This document shows positions 45,937 through 55,023 of a stretch of 64,000 nt of DNA, in pieces. The DNA lies in NCBI RefSeq assembly GCF_022179525.1, contig NZ_BPQX01000034.1, forward strand, positions 31,594-95,593, given 5' to 3'. The notes beneath the pieces were generated by a model. The model worked only from the letters and a program-made list of their open reading frames with translations. It had not been told where the DNA came from and ran no database searches. The translations under genes were made by a program, and so were the position numbers. Each line of letters starts with the position of its first letter. Positions within the stretch are counted from its first letter, which is position 1. The DNA comes from Methylobacterium persicinum. GTDB lineage: Bacteria; Pseudomonadota; Alphaproteobacteria; Rhizobiales; Beijerinckiaceae.

Positions 45937-47459
45937 TGCGGCTCACCATGCCGGTCCCGGGCTATCGCGGCATCAGCGGCTGGTTCGCCCTGGCGGCCCT
46001 GGCCTGCCTGCCGGTGGCCGACCTGCACGTCACCACCCTGCATCCCCTCGCCGACCTGATGCGCCTCCTCGGCGGCCTGGTCCGGCCGGATTTCCCCGCC
46101 GTGGAAGGGTGGAGCGTCGTCTACACGGTCGCCTTCGCCGTGCTGGGCGTCTCCGTGGGGGCCGGGACGGGGCTCGCGCTGGCCATCCCCTTCGCCCGCT
46201 CCCGGACGGTGCGCCTTGCCTGCGCGGCCCTGCGCTCGGTGCACGAGTTGTTCTGGGCACTGCTCCTGATGCAGGTCTTCGGCCTCTCGGCCACGACGGG
46301 GGTGCTGGCCATCGCGCTGCCCTATGCCGGCATCTGCGCCAAGGTCTATTCCGAGATCATCGAGGAGGCGGACCTTTCCGCCCTGCGGGTGCTGCCGCCG
46401 GGGACGGGGGCCGTCTCGGCCTTCGCCTTTGCCCGCCTGCCGGACCTCGCGGGCCGATTCGCCGACTACACCCTCTACCGCCTCGAATGCGGGATGCGCT
46501 CGAGCCTCGTGCTCGGCTTCATCGGCCTGCCGACCATGGGCTTCACCCTCGAATCCGCCTTCCGGCAGGGGCGCTACGCCGAGGCGGGGGCCCTGCTCCT
46601 GGTCTTCTACGCCCTGATCGGCACCCGGCGGCTCTGGGTGCGGGGCTGGAGCGTGCCGCTCCTCGTCGTCGGGGCGGCCATCGCCCTGCCGCCCTCGGTC
46701 GGCCACGCGGATGTGGGCCCGAGCCTCGTCCGCTTCTTCACCCACGACATCGTCCCGGCGCCCCTGCGGGCGGGGGACGGGACGCCCGCGAGCCTCTGGG
46801 CGTGGTTCCGGCCGATCCTGACGGAGCAGATCCTGCCCGGGACGGCGCAGACCCTGATCCTCGCCCAGATCGCCCTGGTGGTCACGGCGCTGGGTGCCCT
46901 GGTCCTGTTTCCCCTGACCGCCCGGCGCTTCGCCGGCCCGGTGGGACGGCCCTTCGGCCGGGTGCTCCTCGTCGTGGTGCGCTCCACGCCGGAATACATG
47001 CTGGCCTATCTCTGCCTGCAGCTGCTCGGCCCCTCGATGCTGCCGGCGATCATCGCCCTGTCGCTGCACAATGCCGGCATCATCGGCTACCTGATGGGCC
47101 GGCACGCCGACGCCATCCCCTACCGGGCGGACGCGCCCACCGGCCTCGACCTCTACGCCTACGAGACCCTGCCGCGGCTCTACGGGCAGTTCCTGGCCTT
47201 CCTGCTCTACCGCTGGGAGCTGATCCTGCGGGAGAGCGCGATCTTCGGCATCCTCGGCGTCACGACGCTCGGCTTCTATGTCGATGCGGCGATCTCGGAA
47301 CTGCGCCTGGACGTGGCCGTGGTGCTGATCGCCGCCACCGCCCTGGTGACGGTGGCGGTCGATGCCTTCTCCCGCACCCTGCGCCGGACCCTGCGGATCA
47401 ACGATCTGCCGACGAGGCTTTCGGGCCCCCAGGCTGCGGCCTGCGGCGAGGGCGGCTGA
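45936..47459 (+). CDS. Double PhnE-type ABC permease
   Basis: A 507-residue permease made of two PhnE-like halves in one chain, where ordinary phosphonate systems have two genes or a homodimer. Each half has its EAA-type loop: 'IIEEADLSALRVLPPGTGAVSAFAFARLPDL' and 'APTGLDLYAYETLPRLYGQFLAFLLYRWE'. Each loop is followed by 'SSLVLGFIGLPTMGFTLESAF' or 'SAIFGILGVTTLGFYVDAAI'. About 11-12 membrane helices are evident. It starts on the last base of the ATPase stop codon. Together with the binding protein and ATPase it forms a complete importer. Confidence 0.85.
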   Translation: MRLTMPVPGYRGISGWFALAALACLPVADLHVTTLHPLADLMRLLGGLVRPDFPAVEGWSVVYTVAFAVLGVSVGAGTGLALAIPFARSRTVRLACAALRSVHELFWALLLMQVFGLSATTGVLAIALPYAGICAKVYSEIIEEADLSALRVLPPGTGAVSAFAFARLPDLAGRFADYTLYRLECGMRSSLVLGFIGLPTMGFTLESAFRQGRYAEAGALLLVFYALIGTRRLWVRGWSVPLLVVGAAIALPPSVGHADVGPSLVRFFTHDIVPAPLRAGDGTPASLWAWFRPILTEQILPGTAQTLILAQIALVVTALGALVLFPLTARRFAGPVGRPFGRVLLVVVRSTPEYMLAYLCLQLLGPSMLPAIIALSLHNAGIIGYLMGRHADAIPYRADAPTGLDLYAYETLPRLYGQFLAFLLYRWELILRESAIFGILGVTTLGFYVDAAISELRLDVAVVLIAATALVTVAVDAFSRTLRRTLRINDLPTRLSGPQAAACGEGG

Positions 47460-47484
47460 GCGCCCCGGATCCGTCTCTGCTCCC

Positions 47485-47572
47485 CGTCCTTGCGAGCGCC
47501 GCGACGCAATCCAGGGCAACGGGACCTCTCAGGATGTGGCGGATCCCTGGGTTGCTTCGCTCGCAAGGACGG
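47485..47572. repeat. Dispersed repeat, 'gaagCAATCCAg' family
   Basis: The arms cgtccttgcgagcg / cgctcgcaaggacg enclose gacgcaatccaggg / ccctgggttgcttcg. It lies between the convergent permease and TonB-receptor genes and may end both transcripts. Confidence 0.85.
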
Positions 47573-47593
47573 GCAGGGCGGCGCACGATCACC

Positions 47594-49837
47594 TCACCAC
47601 TTGTAGCTCAGGCTCGCCAGCACCCGCCGCGCATCGCCGTAGAAGCAGGAAGCGGAGGACTGGCAGGATGAGACGAAGCGCTTGTCGGCGATGTTCGAGG
47701 CGTTGACCGCCAGACGCCAGCGGTCCCACTCGTAATGGACCTGCGCGTCGAACAGCACGTAGTCCGGCACCCGCAGGGTGTTGGCGGTGTCGGCGAAGGA
47801 GCGGCCGACATAGCGCACGCCCCCGCCGAAGCCGAAGCCGCGCCAGTCGCCCGTCTGGATCGTGTAGTCGAGGAACAGCGAGGCGAAGTTCTCGGGGATG
47901 TTGACCGGCACCTTGCCGAGGATGTCGGCGGTGCCGCGCTCGTTGGTGAGTCCGTAGATCGTGTAGGAGGCGATGGCGTTGAGCCCGTCGGTCAGGCTCG
48001 CCACCAGCTGCGCCTCGAAGCCGGTGGAGCGAACCTCGCCGAGCTGCGCCTGGAACAGGACGTTGGCCGGGTTGGCGGTGAGCACGTTCTTGCGGTGGAT
48101 GTCGAAGCCGGCCAGCGTCAGGAAGTAGCCCTGGCCCGGAGGCTCGAACTTCACGCCGCCCTCGACCTGCGTGCCGGTCTCCGGCTTGAAGGTCTGGTTG
48201 TCGATGCCGGTGCCGATCAGCGGCTGGAACGAGGTCGAGTAGCTGACATAGGGGGCAAGCCCGTTGTCGAAGTTGTAGATCAGCGCCGTGCGGTAGGTGG
48301 TGCCGCTGTCGCTGCGGCCGTTGCTGCCGGTGCCGTTGTTCAGCTTGTCGACCACCCGGTCGTCGGCGAAATCCTGGCGGCCGCCGAGCACCAGGGTCAG
48401 GTGGTCGGAGATCTTGATCTGGTCCTGCAGGTAGACGCCGAGCTGCGTGAACGAATCGGCATTCACGAGGTAGGGCAGGGGGCGCCCGGTCGCCGGCCCG
48501 TAGGCGGGGTTCAGGATGCTCAGGTCGGGGACCGTGTATCCGGCCGCGAAGTTCGTGCCCTGATTGTCGTGAAGCTGGTAGTTCTTGTAGTCGAGCCCCA
48601 GCAGCACGTCGTGACGGAAGTATCCGTCCGAGAAGCGGGCCTCCAGCTGGTTGTCGACCTGGAACAGGTTGACCTTGGTACTGGTCAGGAACTGGTAGCG
48701 GGCGAGGCGGGTCTGCGCGGCATCGCTGTAGCCGAGCTGGCCGATATCGGCGTTCTGCGCGCTCTGGTTAAAGCCGTAGCGGAGATTCTGCCGGAAGGTG
48801 AAGGTGTTGTCGAAGGCGTGCTCGAACTCGTAGCCGACGAAGGCCTGGTCGCGGGTGAAGGTGTTGAAGCCCGCATCGCCGAGGTTCAGGGAGCGCGGGA
48901 TGCGCAGGCCCGAGAGGTTCGGGCGCACGGTGCCGAGATAGGGCAGGAAGTTCGAGGTCACCGCCGTGTTGTCGTGCTGGAAGCTCGACAGCAGGGTGAA
49001 GTGGGTCGCCCCGTCGGGCTTATAGGTGATGGCCGGGGCGATGTAGTAGCTGTCGTCCGGCGCGCCATCGACCTGGGTGCCGCCGTTCCGGCCGTAGCCG
49101 GTCAGGCGGTAGAACCAGTGGCCCTCCTTGTCGGCCGGTCCGCCGATGTCGAAGGCGCCGTACTTCTGGCCGAAGGAGCCGCCGCCCACCTCGACATACC
49201 CGAACGGGGTCTCCGTCGGGCGCTTGCTGACGGTGTTGACGATGCCCCCCGGCGAGCCGGCGCCGAACAGGACCGAGGCGGGGCCACGCAGGATCTCGAT
49301 CCGCTCCAGGCCGAACGTGTCGACCTTGAAGTAGCCGAAGCCGTAATTCAGCAGCTGCAGCCCGTCCCGGTAGATGCCGTAGTCGCTCACCACGAAGCCG
49401 CGCAGGGTGAGGTAGTCGATGCGGGTGTCGGCGCCGAAGGTGCCGGCATAGGCGCCGGCCACATACTGCGTCGCCTGGGTCAGGGTCTGGGCGTTCTGGT
49501 CCCGGATCTGCTGCTGGCCGATCACCGTGATCGATTGCGGCGTCTCGATCAGGGGGGTGTTGGTCTTGGTGGCCGTCGTCGTGCGCGTCGCCACGTAGCC
49601 GGCGATGGGGCCCTTGGGATCCTCGACCCCCCGGGCCGCGGCCCCGCCCGTGCCGGACGTCACCGTCCCGGCCGGCATGCCGGCGCCCTGCGCCTCGACG
49701 CTGATCTCGTCGAGCCGCACGCTGGAGCCGCCCTGCTGGGCGTGCGCCGCGGTGAGGGCGGCCGTGAGGGCGACAAGGGATGCCCCCGCCAGGACCAGGG
49801 TCCGCGGGGCTTCCGTGCGTGTGCGACCGACTCTCAC
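47594..49837 (-). CDS. TonB-dependent siderophore receptor
   Basis: A 747-residue outer-membrane receptor of the FhuA/FoxA type. After a signal peptide ('LVLAGASLVALTAALTAAHA') comes a short N-terminal region. The plug domain has 'IETPQSITVIGQQQIRDQNAQTLTQA', 'TLRGFVVSDYGIYRDGL' and 'RIEILRGPASVLFGAGSPGGIVNTVSKRP'. A 22-strand barrel follows, ending in an aromatic residue ('LASLSYKW'). It probably imports a ferric hydroxamate-type siderophore with TonB energy. The GTG at 49837 is chosen for its GGAG ribosome site; a GTG seven codons earlier (49858) is the alternative. An Irr-like iron box lies 74 bases upstream. Confidence 0.9.
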   Translation of the reverse strand: MRVGRTRTEAPRTLVLAGASLVALTAALTAAHAQQGGSSVRLDEISVEAQGAGMPAGTVTSGTGGAAARGVEDPKGPIAGYVATRTTTATKTNTPLIETPQSITVIGQQQIRDQNAQTLTQATQYVAGAYAGTFGADTRIDYLTLRGFVVSDYGIYRDGLQLLNYGFGYFKVDTFGLERIEILRGPASVLFGAGSPGGIVNTVSKRPTETPFGYVEVGGGSFGQKYGAFDIGGPADKEGHWFYRLTGYGRNGGTQVDGAPDDSYYIAPAITYKPDGATHFTLLSSFQHDNTAVTSNFLPYLGTVRPNLSGLRIPRSLNLGDAGFNTFTRDQAFVGYEFEHAFDNTFTFRQNLRYGFNQSAQNADIGQLGYSDAAQTRLARYQFLTSTKVNLFQVDNQLEARFSDGYFRHDVLLGLDYKNYQLHDNQGTNFAAGYTVPDLSILNPAYGPATGRPLPYLVNADSFTQLGVYLQDQIKISDHLTLVLGGRQDFADDRVVDKLNNGTGSNGRSDSGTTYRTALIYNFDNGLAPYVSYSTSFQPLIGTGIDNQTFKPETGTQVEGGVKFEPPGQGYFLTLAGFDIHRKNVLTANPANVLFQAQLGEVRSTGFEAQLVASLTDGLNAIASYTIYGLTNERGTADILGKVPVNIPENFASLFLDYTIQTGDWRGFGFGGGVRYVGRSFADTANTLRVPDYVLFDAQVHYEWDRWRLAVNASNIADKRFVSSCQSSASCFYGDARRVLASLSYKW

Positions 49838-49910
49838 TGCCTCGCTCCTCGAACTCACCGGACAGCCGATCCCGTTCGGCGGAGGGGGCTCCGCCGGGGC
49901 TGACGCGCTG

Positions 49911-49927
49911 TTTAGAATTATGATAAA
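49911..49927 (-). promoter_or_regulatory. Irr-type iron control element (ICE-like) before the TonB receptor
   Basis: TTTAGAA-tta-TGATAAA matches the ICE consensus TTTAGAA-N3-TTCTAAA in 12 of 14 positions. It sits in the only AT-rich patch upstream of the receptor. Irr controls iron uptake genes in Rhizobiales, so iron-responsive expression is likely. The rest of 49838-50116 shows no gene. Confidence 0.55.
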
Positions 49928-50116
49928 CTATTGCGCCAACTGCGCTTTTTCGCTTGGGTACGCGGAGCGTGGCACTACCGCAAGGGGTGATCGGGCTGTT
50001 ACCGTGGGTTGTGGCGAAACGATCACGCCCGCGCGACCTCTCGGCCGGCGGGCGTGTTGCAAGGCGTAAACGCTCCGTCGTCGCGAACGAAGGAGGGGGA
50101 GGGTGGGGCGGCCGAC

Positions 50117-51331
50117 CTACTTCGGCCGCCCGGACAGCCACCCCATCACGGTGTCGGCAACGAGGTCGCTGTTCTTCTCGACCATGACCATGTGGCCGTT
50201 ACCGCGGACCTTCTGGTCGGCGAGGCGAAGGATGTCGGGCTTGGCGCCGGCCTGGGTCAGGAAGGCGGCGGTGCAATCATCGTAGGCGGCGTGGAAGGAC
50301 GCCTCCGCCGTCACGATCACCGTGGGCACCTTGGCGATGTTGGGCAGGGTGTGCACCGGATCGCCCTGCAGCCAGCAGCGGATCTGCCCGTCGGCCGAGG
50401 GCTTGGCCTGCTGGACGACGACGAGGTCCTCGGGGGTCTTCACCGGCGGATCGAAGGTCAGGGGGATGCGGGTGAGGCCGTAGGCCCGGGACCGTCCGTC
50501 GCCCGACTTCTCCCAGAAATCCTTGCCGCCGCGGAACTTGACGTCGAAAAAGGGCGGCCCGCTGGGCTCGACGGCGATATGCGCCTTCACGAGGTCGGGC
50601 CGGGAATCGGAGAGGGCCCAGCCGAACAGGGCGCCCTGCCCGTGGGTGAGGAGGATCGCCGGTCCGGTTCGATCGAACAGGGCCATCATCGCCGTATCGA
50701 CCAGTTCCTCGGTCTGCTGGCTGTTGGCGAGGTAGGGCACTTGGCTCGCGAAATACTGGTCGAAGCTCGGGTTGCCCTGGACGCCCGCTCCGTTCGCCCA
50801 CTGGGTATGGAGCTTGGCCTGGGGATAGAGGTCGTAAACTTCCGGCGCGGTGTAGGTCCGCTCCAGGTCCCGGGTCCCGAGCCGGTCGTAGGGTCCGTAG
50901 ACCTCAGGATTCGTGCCGGAGCGGCCGCGGCCGACCTGATCGACGACGTAGACCTGATAGCCCCATTCCACGAAGCGCTGGGCCCAGCCGGACCGGCCGT
51001 CCGGCGTCGCCAGGAAGTTCACGCCGGTCTGGGCGAGGCCGTGGACCATCACCACGGGGTAGGGCTGCGTGACCTTGGCCGGGGTGCGGACCTGCACGAA
51101 CATCTGGCCGACCATCAGGGTCTTCTCGCCGACCTTCTGGTAGCGGCCCCCGACGTAGAAGTAGCTCGACCTCGTCACCGGATCGCTGGGCGCCGGGTTC
51201 GGCGGCTCGTTCGACACCCGCGGAACCGTCCCCTGCGCCAGGGCGGGTGGGACGGTCAGGATCCCCGCGACCAGAACCCCTGCGACCGTGGCCGCCACCG
51301 CCGCGCCCCGTCTCCGCTTCCGTCCGACCAT
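50117..51331 (-). CDS. Exported alpha/beta-hydrolase-fold protein lacking the nucleophile serine
   Basis: A 404-residue protein with an N-terminal signal ('VAGVLVAGILTVPPALAQ'). Its alpha/beta-hydrolase features include 'PVVMVHGLAQTGVNFL' (oxyanion loop), a lid region and 'GNGHMVMVEKNSDLVADTV' with the catalytic His. The nucleophile elbow reads 'LLTHGQGALFGW': the Ser expected at the second position of H-S-Q-G is Gly, and the DNA triplet ggg is clear on the strand. It may have lost hydrolase activity, use another residue, or act by binding. Relatives are annotated as esterases. It is a single gene on the same strand as the TonB receptor. Confidence 0.75.
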   Translation of the reverse strand: MVGRKRRRGAAVAATVAGVLVAGILTVPPALAQGTVPRVSNEPPNPAPSDPVTRSSYFYVGGRYQKVGEKTLMVGQMFVQVRTPAKVTQPYPVVMVHGLAQTGVNFLATPDGRSGWAQRFVEWGYQVYVVDQVGRGRSGTNPEVYGPYDRLGTRDLERTYTAPEVYDLYPQAKLHTQWANGAGVQGNPSFDQYFASQVPYLANSQQTEELVDTAMMALFDRTGPAILLTHGQGALFGWALSDSRPDLVKAHIAVEPSGPPFFDVKFRGGKDFWEKSGDGRSRAYGLTRIPLTFDPPVKTPEDLVVVQQAKPSADGQIRCWLQGDPVHTLPNIAKVPTVIVTAEASFHAAYDDCTAAFLTQAGAKPDILRLADQKVRGNGHMVMVEKNSDLVADTVMGWLSGRPK

Positions 51332-51572
51332 TCCACTCCCCCGGGACCAACGCCGTCGGCCGCGCTCGCGGCGGCCGACGCAAACGCGGCCGGCCCGGGC
51401 TGATATCCTTTAGCCCGGCCGGCGCGCATCAGGCGGTGGTAGCGGCAGAACGTGACGTTTCGTGCGGCGCGCCCGGCGCATGCCAGCGCCGACGGGAAAG
51501 CCGGTGGCGGATCGGGCCGACCGACGCCACCTTGTCCGTGTGCCGACAGGCATCAGACCGAGGATTCCCACC

Positions 51573-51755
51573 GTGGACGCCGAAACCGCCAAGACCCTTG
51601 TCTCCGCTGCCCTCGTCTCGGGCATCGCCCTGTTCAGCCTTGTCTCGTTCCGCGCCGTGCTGGTGCAGGTCGCCGAGGATCTGAAGGCGGCCCGGCGTGT
51701 GCCGGTGCGGGTACAGGCCGAAGCCCGCCGCGCCCCGCATCGCCCGGAAGCCTGA
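51573..51755 (+). CDS. Small single-helix membrane protein
   Basis: A 60-residue protein with a GTG start and gagg 9 bases before. It has an acidic N-terminus, one membrane helix ('LVSAALVSGIALFSLVSFRAVLV') and a basic Arg-rich tail that should lie in the cytoplasm. No family is recognised. It ends 9 bases before the stop of the acyl-CoA synthetase on the other strand. It could be spurious, but the clean hydrophobic segment argues for it. Confidence 0.45.
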   Translation: MDAETAKTLVSAALVSGIALFSLVSFRAVLVQVAEDLKAARRVPVRVQAEARRAPHRPEA

Positions 51756-51764
51756 CGCGCCGCG

Positions 51765-53393
51765 TCACTCCTCCCGGGCCTGGGCGCGCAGGACGTATTT
51801 CTGGATCTTGCCCGTCGAGGTCTTGGGCAACTCGCCGAAGACGACGTGGCGGGGCAGCTTGTAGGACGCGAGCCGCCCCCGGCACCACTGGATCAGGTCG
51901 TCGGACGAGACCGTGGCCCCCGGCTTCAGCTCCACGAAGGCGCAGGGGGTCTCCCCCCATTTCGCATCGGGCCTCGCCACCACCGCCGCCGCCGCCACGG
52001 CCGGATGCTTGAAGAGCGCATCCTCCACCTCGATGGAGGAGATGTTCTCGCCGCCGGAGATGATGATGTCCTTCGAGCGGTCCTTGAGCTGCACGTAGCC
52101 GTCGGGGTGCTTGACGCCGAGGTCCCCCGTGCGGAACCAGCCGCCGCGGAAGGCCGCCTCCGTCGCCTTCGGGTTCTTGAGGTAGCCCCGCATCACGACG
52201 TTGCCGCGCATCATCACCTCGCCCATCGTGGTCCCGTCGGCGGGGACCGGCTCCATCGTCTCGGGATCGCGGACGTCGAGGGCTTCGAGCACGGGGTAGC
52301 GCACTCCCTGGCGGGCCTTCTTCGCCGCCCGCGCATCGGCCGAAAGGGCGTCCCAGCCGGCGTGCCATTCGTTGACCACGGCCGGGCCGTAGCTCTCCGT
52401 GAGCCCGTAGAGGTGGGTCACGTCGAAGCCCGCTTCCGACATGCCGGCGAGCACCGCCTCCGGGGGCGGGGCGGCGGCGGTGAAGAAGGCCACCCGCCGG
52501 GGCAGGGGGCGGCGCTCCGCATCGGAGGCGTTGATCAGGAGCTGCATCACCACCGGCGCGCCGCACAGGTGGGTGACCCCATGCTCGGCCATCAGCCGGT
52601 ACATGGCCTCCGCCCGCACCTGCCTCAGGCAGACATGGGTGCCGGCCACGATGGACAGGGTCCAGGGGAAGCACCAGCCGTTGCAGTGGAACATCGGCAG
52701 GGTCCAGAGATAGACCGGGTGCCGGCCGAGCCCGCCCGTGACCACGTTGGCGAGGGCCAGGAGGGCCGCCCCCCGGTGGTGGTAGACGACGCCCTTGGGG
52801 TCGCCGGTCGTCCCGGACGTGTAGTTGAGGCTGATCGCGTCCCACTCGTCCGCGGGAAGTGCCCACTCCTCCTCGGGATTCCCCCCGGCGAGGAACGCCT
52901 CGTAGCCGAGTTCGCCCAGGGCCTCGCCGGAACCATCATACTCCGGGTCGTCCACGTCGATGACGAGGGGCCGGGCCGCCATGCCCTCCAGGGCCGGCCC
53001 GGCGATGCGGGAGAATTCCCGGTCGACGATCAGGACCTTCGCCTCCCCGTGTTCCAGGCAGAAGCGGATCGCGGCGGCGTCGAGGCGGGTGTTGAGGGTG
53101 TTCAGCACCGCCCCGGTCATCGGCACGCCGTAGTGGCACTCGATCATCTCGGGCGTGTTGGCGAGGAGGGCGGCGACGGTGTCCCCCCGGGCGATTCCCC
53201 GGGCCTTCAGGGCGGAGGCGAGACGCCGGGCGCGGCCGTAGAGCTCCGCATAGGTGCGGCGCAGGCCGCCGTGAATGACTGCGATATGGTCGGGAAAGAC
53301 CCTGGCCGCCCGGTCGAGATAAGGGAGGGGCGACAGCGGCTGGTGGTTGGCGGCGACCCGATCGAGGTCCCGGTCGTAGATCGTGTCGCCCAT
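51765..53393 (-). CDS. Acyl-CoA synthetase, AMP-binding
   Basis: A 542-residue ANL-superfamily ligase. 'LNYTSGTTGDPKGVVYHHRG' is the P-loop, 'THLYGLTESYG' the A5 motif, 'WFRTGDLGVKHPDGYVQLKDRSKDIIISGGENIS' the hinge, and 'TSTGKIQKYVLR' holds the last lysine. 'MFHCNGWCFPW' is typical of the DmdB / medium-chain branch that activates methylmercaptopropionate or short-to-medium fatty acids. The substrate remains open. The start at 53393 has gagggg 7 bases ahead. Confidence 0.88.
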   Translation of the reverse strand: MGDTIYDRDLDRVAANHQPLSPLPYLDRAARVFPDHIAVIHGGLRRTYAELYGRARRLASALKARGIARGDTVAALLANTPEMIECHYGVPMTGAVLNTLNTRLDAAAIRFCLEHGEAKVLIVDREFSRIAGPALEGMAARPLVIDVDDPEYDGSGEALGELGYEAFLAGGNPEEEWALPADEWDAISLNYTSGTTGDPKGVVYHHRGAALLALANVVTGGLGRHPVYLWTLPMFHCNGWCFPWTLSIVAGTHVCLRQVRAEAMYRLMAEHGVTHLCGAPVVMQLLINASDAERRPLPRRVAFFTAAAPPPEAVLAGMSEAGFDVTHLYGLTESYGPAVVNEWHAGWDALSADARAAKKARQGVRYPVLEALDVRDPETMEPVPADGTTMGEVMMRGNVVMRGYLKNPKATEAAFRGGWFRTGDLGVKHPDGYVQLKDRSKDIIISGGENISSIEVEDALFKHPAVAAAAVVARPDAKWGETPCAFVELKPGATVSSDDLIQWCRGRLASYKLPRHVVFGELPKTSTGKIQKYVLRAQAREE

Positions 53394-53459
53394 CGTCCCC
53401 TCCGTCTTTCCGGAACGGTAGCGCGCCTGCGCCGGGCAGTTCAATCGCCGGGGACCCGC

Positions 53460-54017
53460 TCAATGCAGGAGTTCGTCCTCCGGCTCGGGCACGAACCGGG
53501 CGAGCTCGAAGCCGACCGCCACCATCAGCTGCTCGACCCGCTCGATGAGCACCGGGCGGCGCAGGGTCTGGGCGAGGCCACGCAGGGCGATCACGTGTTC
53601 GGCCATGCGGTTCATGATCAGCTCGGCCTGGGCGAGGCCGGCCACCTGCTCGTCCGTGCGGTCGATGGCGATGCCGCATCCCTGCGCCACGGACCCGGTG
53701 GGGTCGCGCTCGATCCGGCCCCGCATCACCAGCGTGCGGATCCCCGAGAGCGAGTCGCAGGTCCGGAATTCGGCCTCCACCGGGCCGCCCATGGCGCCCA
53801 CGGCGTAGAGGTAGTTCTCCATGCGGATCCGGTCGTCCGGATGGGTCCGGTCGAGGAAGGCCGCGAGGGGCACGCCCCGGGCGGCCATCACCGGGTCGAG
53901 GCCCAGGAGCCGCGGGAAGCTCCCAGAGAGCGAGAGTCGGCCCGCCCAGTGATCGTGGACCCAGGTGCCCACGACACCGGAGGCCTTCAGCACGGATTGC
54001 GGGATCGGTTTGTCCAT
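53460..54017 (-). CDS. PAS-domain protein
   Basis: A 185-residue protein with an N-terminal PAS fold: 'GTWVHDHWAGRLSLSGSFPRLLGLDP' then 'FLDRTHPDDRIRMENYL', a PAS_3-like 'HPDD' segment. A helical tail 'AELIMNRMAEHVIALRGLAQTL' follows, with a His that resembles a truncated HisKA helix. There is no kinase ATPase domain, so it is a stand-alone sensor or adaptor. It is divergent from the ParA gene, with a 358-base spacer that holds a palindrome. Confidence 0.75.
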   Translation of the reverse strand: MDKPIPQSVLKASGVVGTWVHDHWAGRLSLSGSFPRLLGLDPVMAARGVPLAAFLDRTHPDDRIRMENYLYAVGAMGGPVEAEFRTCDSLSGIRTLVMRGRIERDPTGSVAQGCGIAIDRTDEQVAGLAQAELIMNRMAEHVIALRGLAQTLRRPVLIERVEQLMVAVGFELARFVPEPEDELLH

Positions 54018-54088
54018 CGTGACTGTCCTGACCGGCGTAAACCTGAGGTTAGAATACCTCGGGGTCCGGCCGTAAGACGATGAGGCTA

Positions 54089-54123
54089 CGTCATTCTTTT
54101 CACACTGGAAAGAGTGAATGACG
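54089..54123. promoter_or_regulatory. Palindrome in the PAS-ParA intergenic region
   Basis: CGTCATTC (54089-54096) and GAATGACG (54116-54123) are exact inverted arms, with inner partial pairing (tctttt...ggaaaga). It is 72 bases upstream of the PAS gene start, in an AT-richer patch of an otherwise gene-free 54018-54375. It may be an operator for either divergent gene. Confidence 0.4.
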
Positions 54124-54375
54124 CGATCTCGGCCATTTCAAAACCTTAGGTATGAATTCCACAGGACTTTTGTGCCGGGGCCATCCGGATCGCCTTGCCC
54201 CGTATGGTCATTGCGATTCGAGCCTCTTTAACGAACCATTAACCATACTGCGTCCACCTCTGACGCCATGATCCTTGGATCGCAGGATCGCAGATGGTGG
54301 TCCGAATCCGGTCTCACGCGGCTCCTGTGACAGGACCGCCCCGGGGGTTCGGCCCAGGCAGGAGGACGTCCGCGG

Positions 54376-55023
54376 ATGAAGGCGCTGACATTCGTCACCC
54401 AGAAGGGCGGAAGCGGCAAGAGCACGCTCTGCATCTCCCTGGCCGTGGCCGCGCGGGAGGCGGGGCATTCGGTCTGCATCCTGGAGATGGACCGGCAGGC
54501 CACGGTCTCGGACTGGCTCGACCACCGCACCGTGGAGGGGCCCGAGGTGGCCCAGATCGACGCCGCGCAGCTCGACCCGGTGATGGAGCGCCTGCGCGAA
54601 TCGGCCTACGACTACGTCTTCATCGACACGCCCGGCGTCGATTCGCCCGGCACCCTGTCGGCGATCCGCGCCGCGGACCTGTGCATCATCCCGTGCCGGC
54701 CGACGCCGGCGGACCTGCGCGCCTTCAAGCCCACCCTCGCCGCCGTCTATCGGCTGGAGAAGAAGTTCGCCTTTGTCCTGAACCAGACCCCGCCCCGCTC
54801 CTACCGGGTGCGCGACGCCTCCGACGGCCTGGCGGTCCTCGGCATCCTGCCGGACGTCAACATCGTCGCCCGCACGGACCACCAGGACGCCATCGGCCTC
54901 GGCCTCGGCGTCACGGAGCTGAACCCGAAGGGCCAAGCCGCCGCCGAGGTGCGCAAGCTCTGGAGCTGGATCGAGCGCCGCACCCAGGCGGCCCGGACGG
55001 ACAAGCATGTCCAAGCAGCCTAA
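54376..55023 (+). CDS. ParA/MinD-family partition ATPase, short form
   Basis: A 215-residue ATPase with the deviant Walker A 'KGGSGKSTLCISLA' (two lysines), Walker A' 'DRQATVSDWLDHR' and Walker B 'YVFIDTPG'. It lacks the N-terminal HTH of chromosomal or plasmid type Ia ParA, so it belongs with short type Ib/orphan ParA proteins that position plasmids, protein arrays or microcompartments. Its end overlaps by 17 bases a gene for a ribbon-helix-helix-like protein, the usual partner in type Ib systems. The ribosome site aggagg is good. Confidence 0.85.
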   Translation: MKALTFVTQKGGSGKSTLCISLAVAAREAGHSVCILEMDRQATVSDWLDHRTVEGPEVAQIDAAQLDPVMERLRESAYDYVFIDTPGVDSPGTLSAIRAADLCIIPCRPTPADLRAFKPTLAAVYRLEKKFAFVLNQTPPRSYRVRDASDGLAVLGILPDVNIVARTDHQDAIGLGLGVTELNPKGQAAAEVRKLWSWIERRTQAARTDKHVQAA

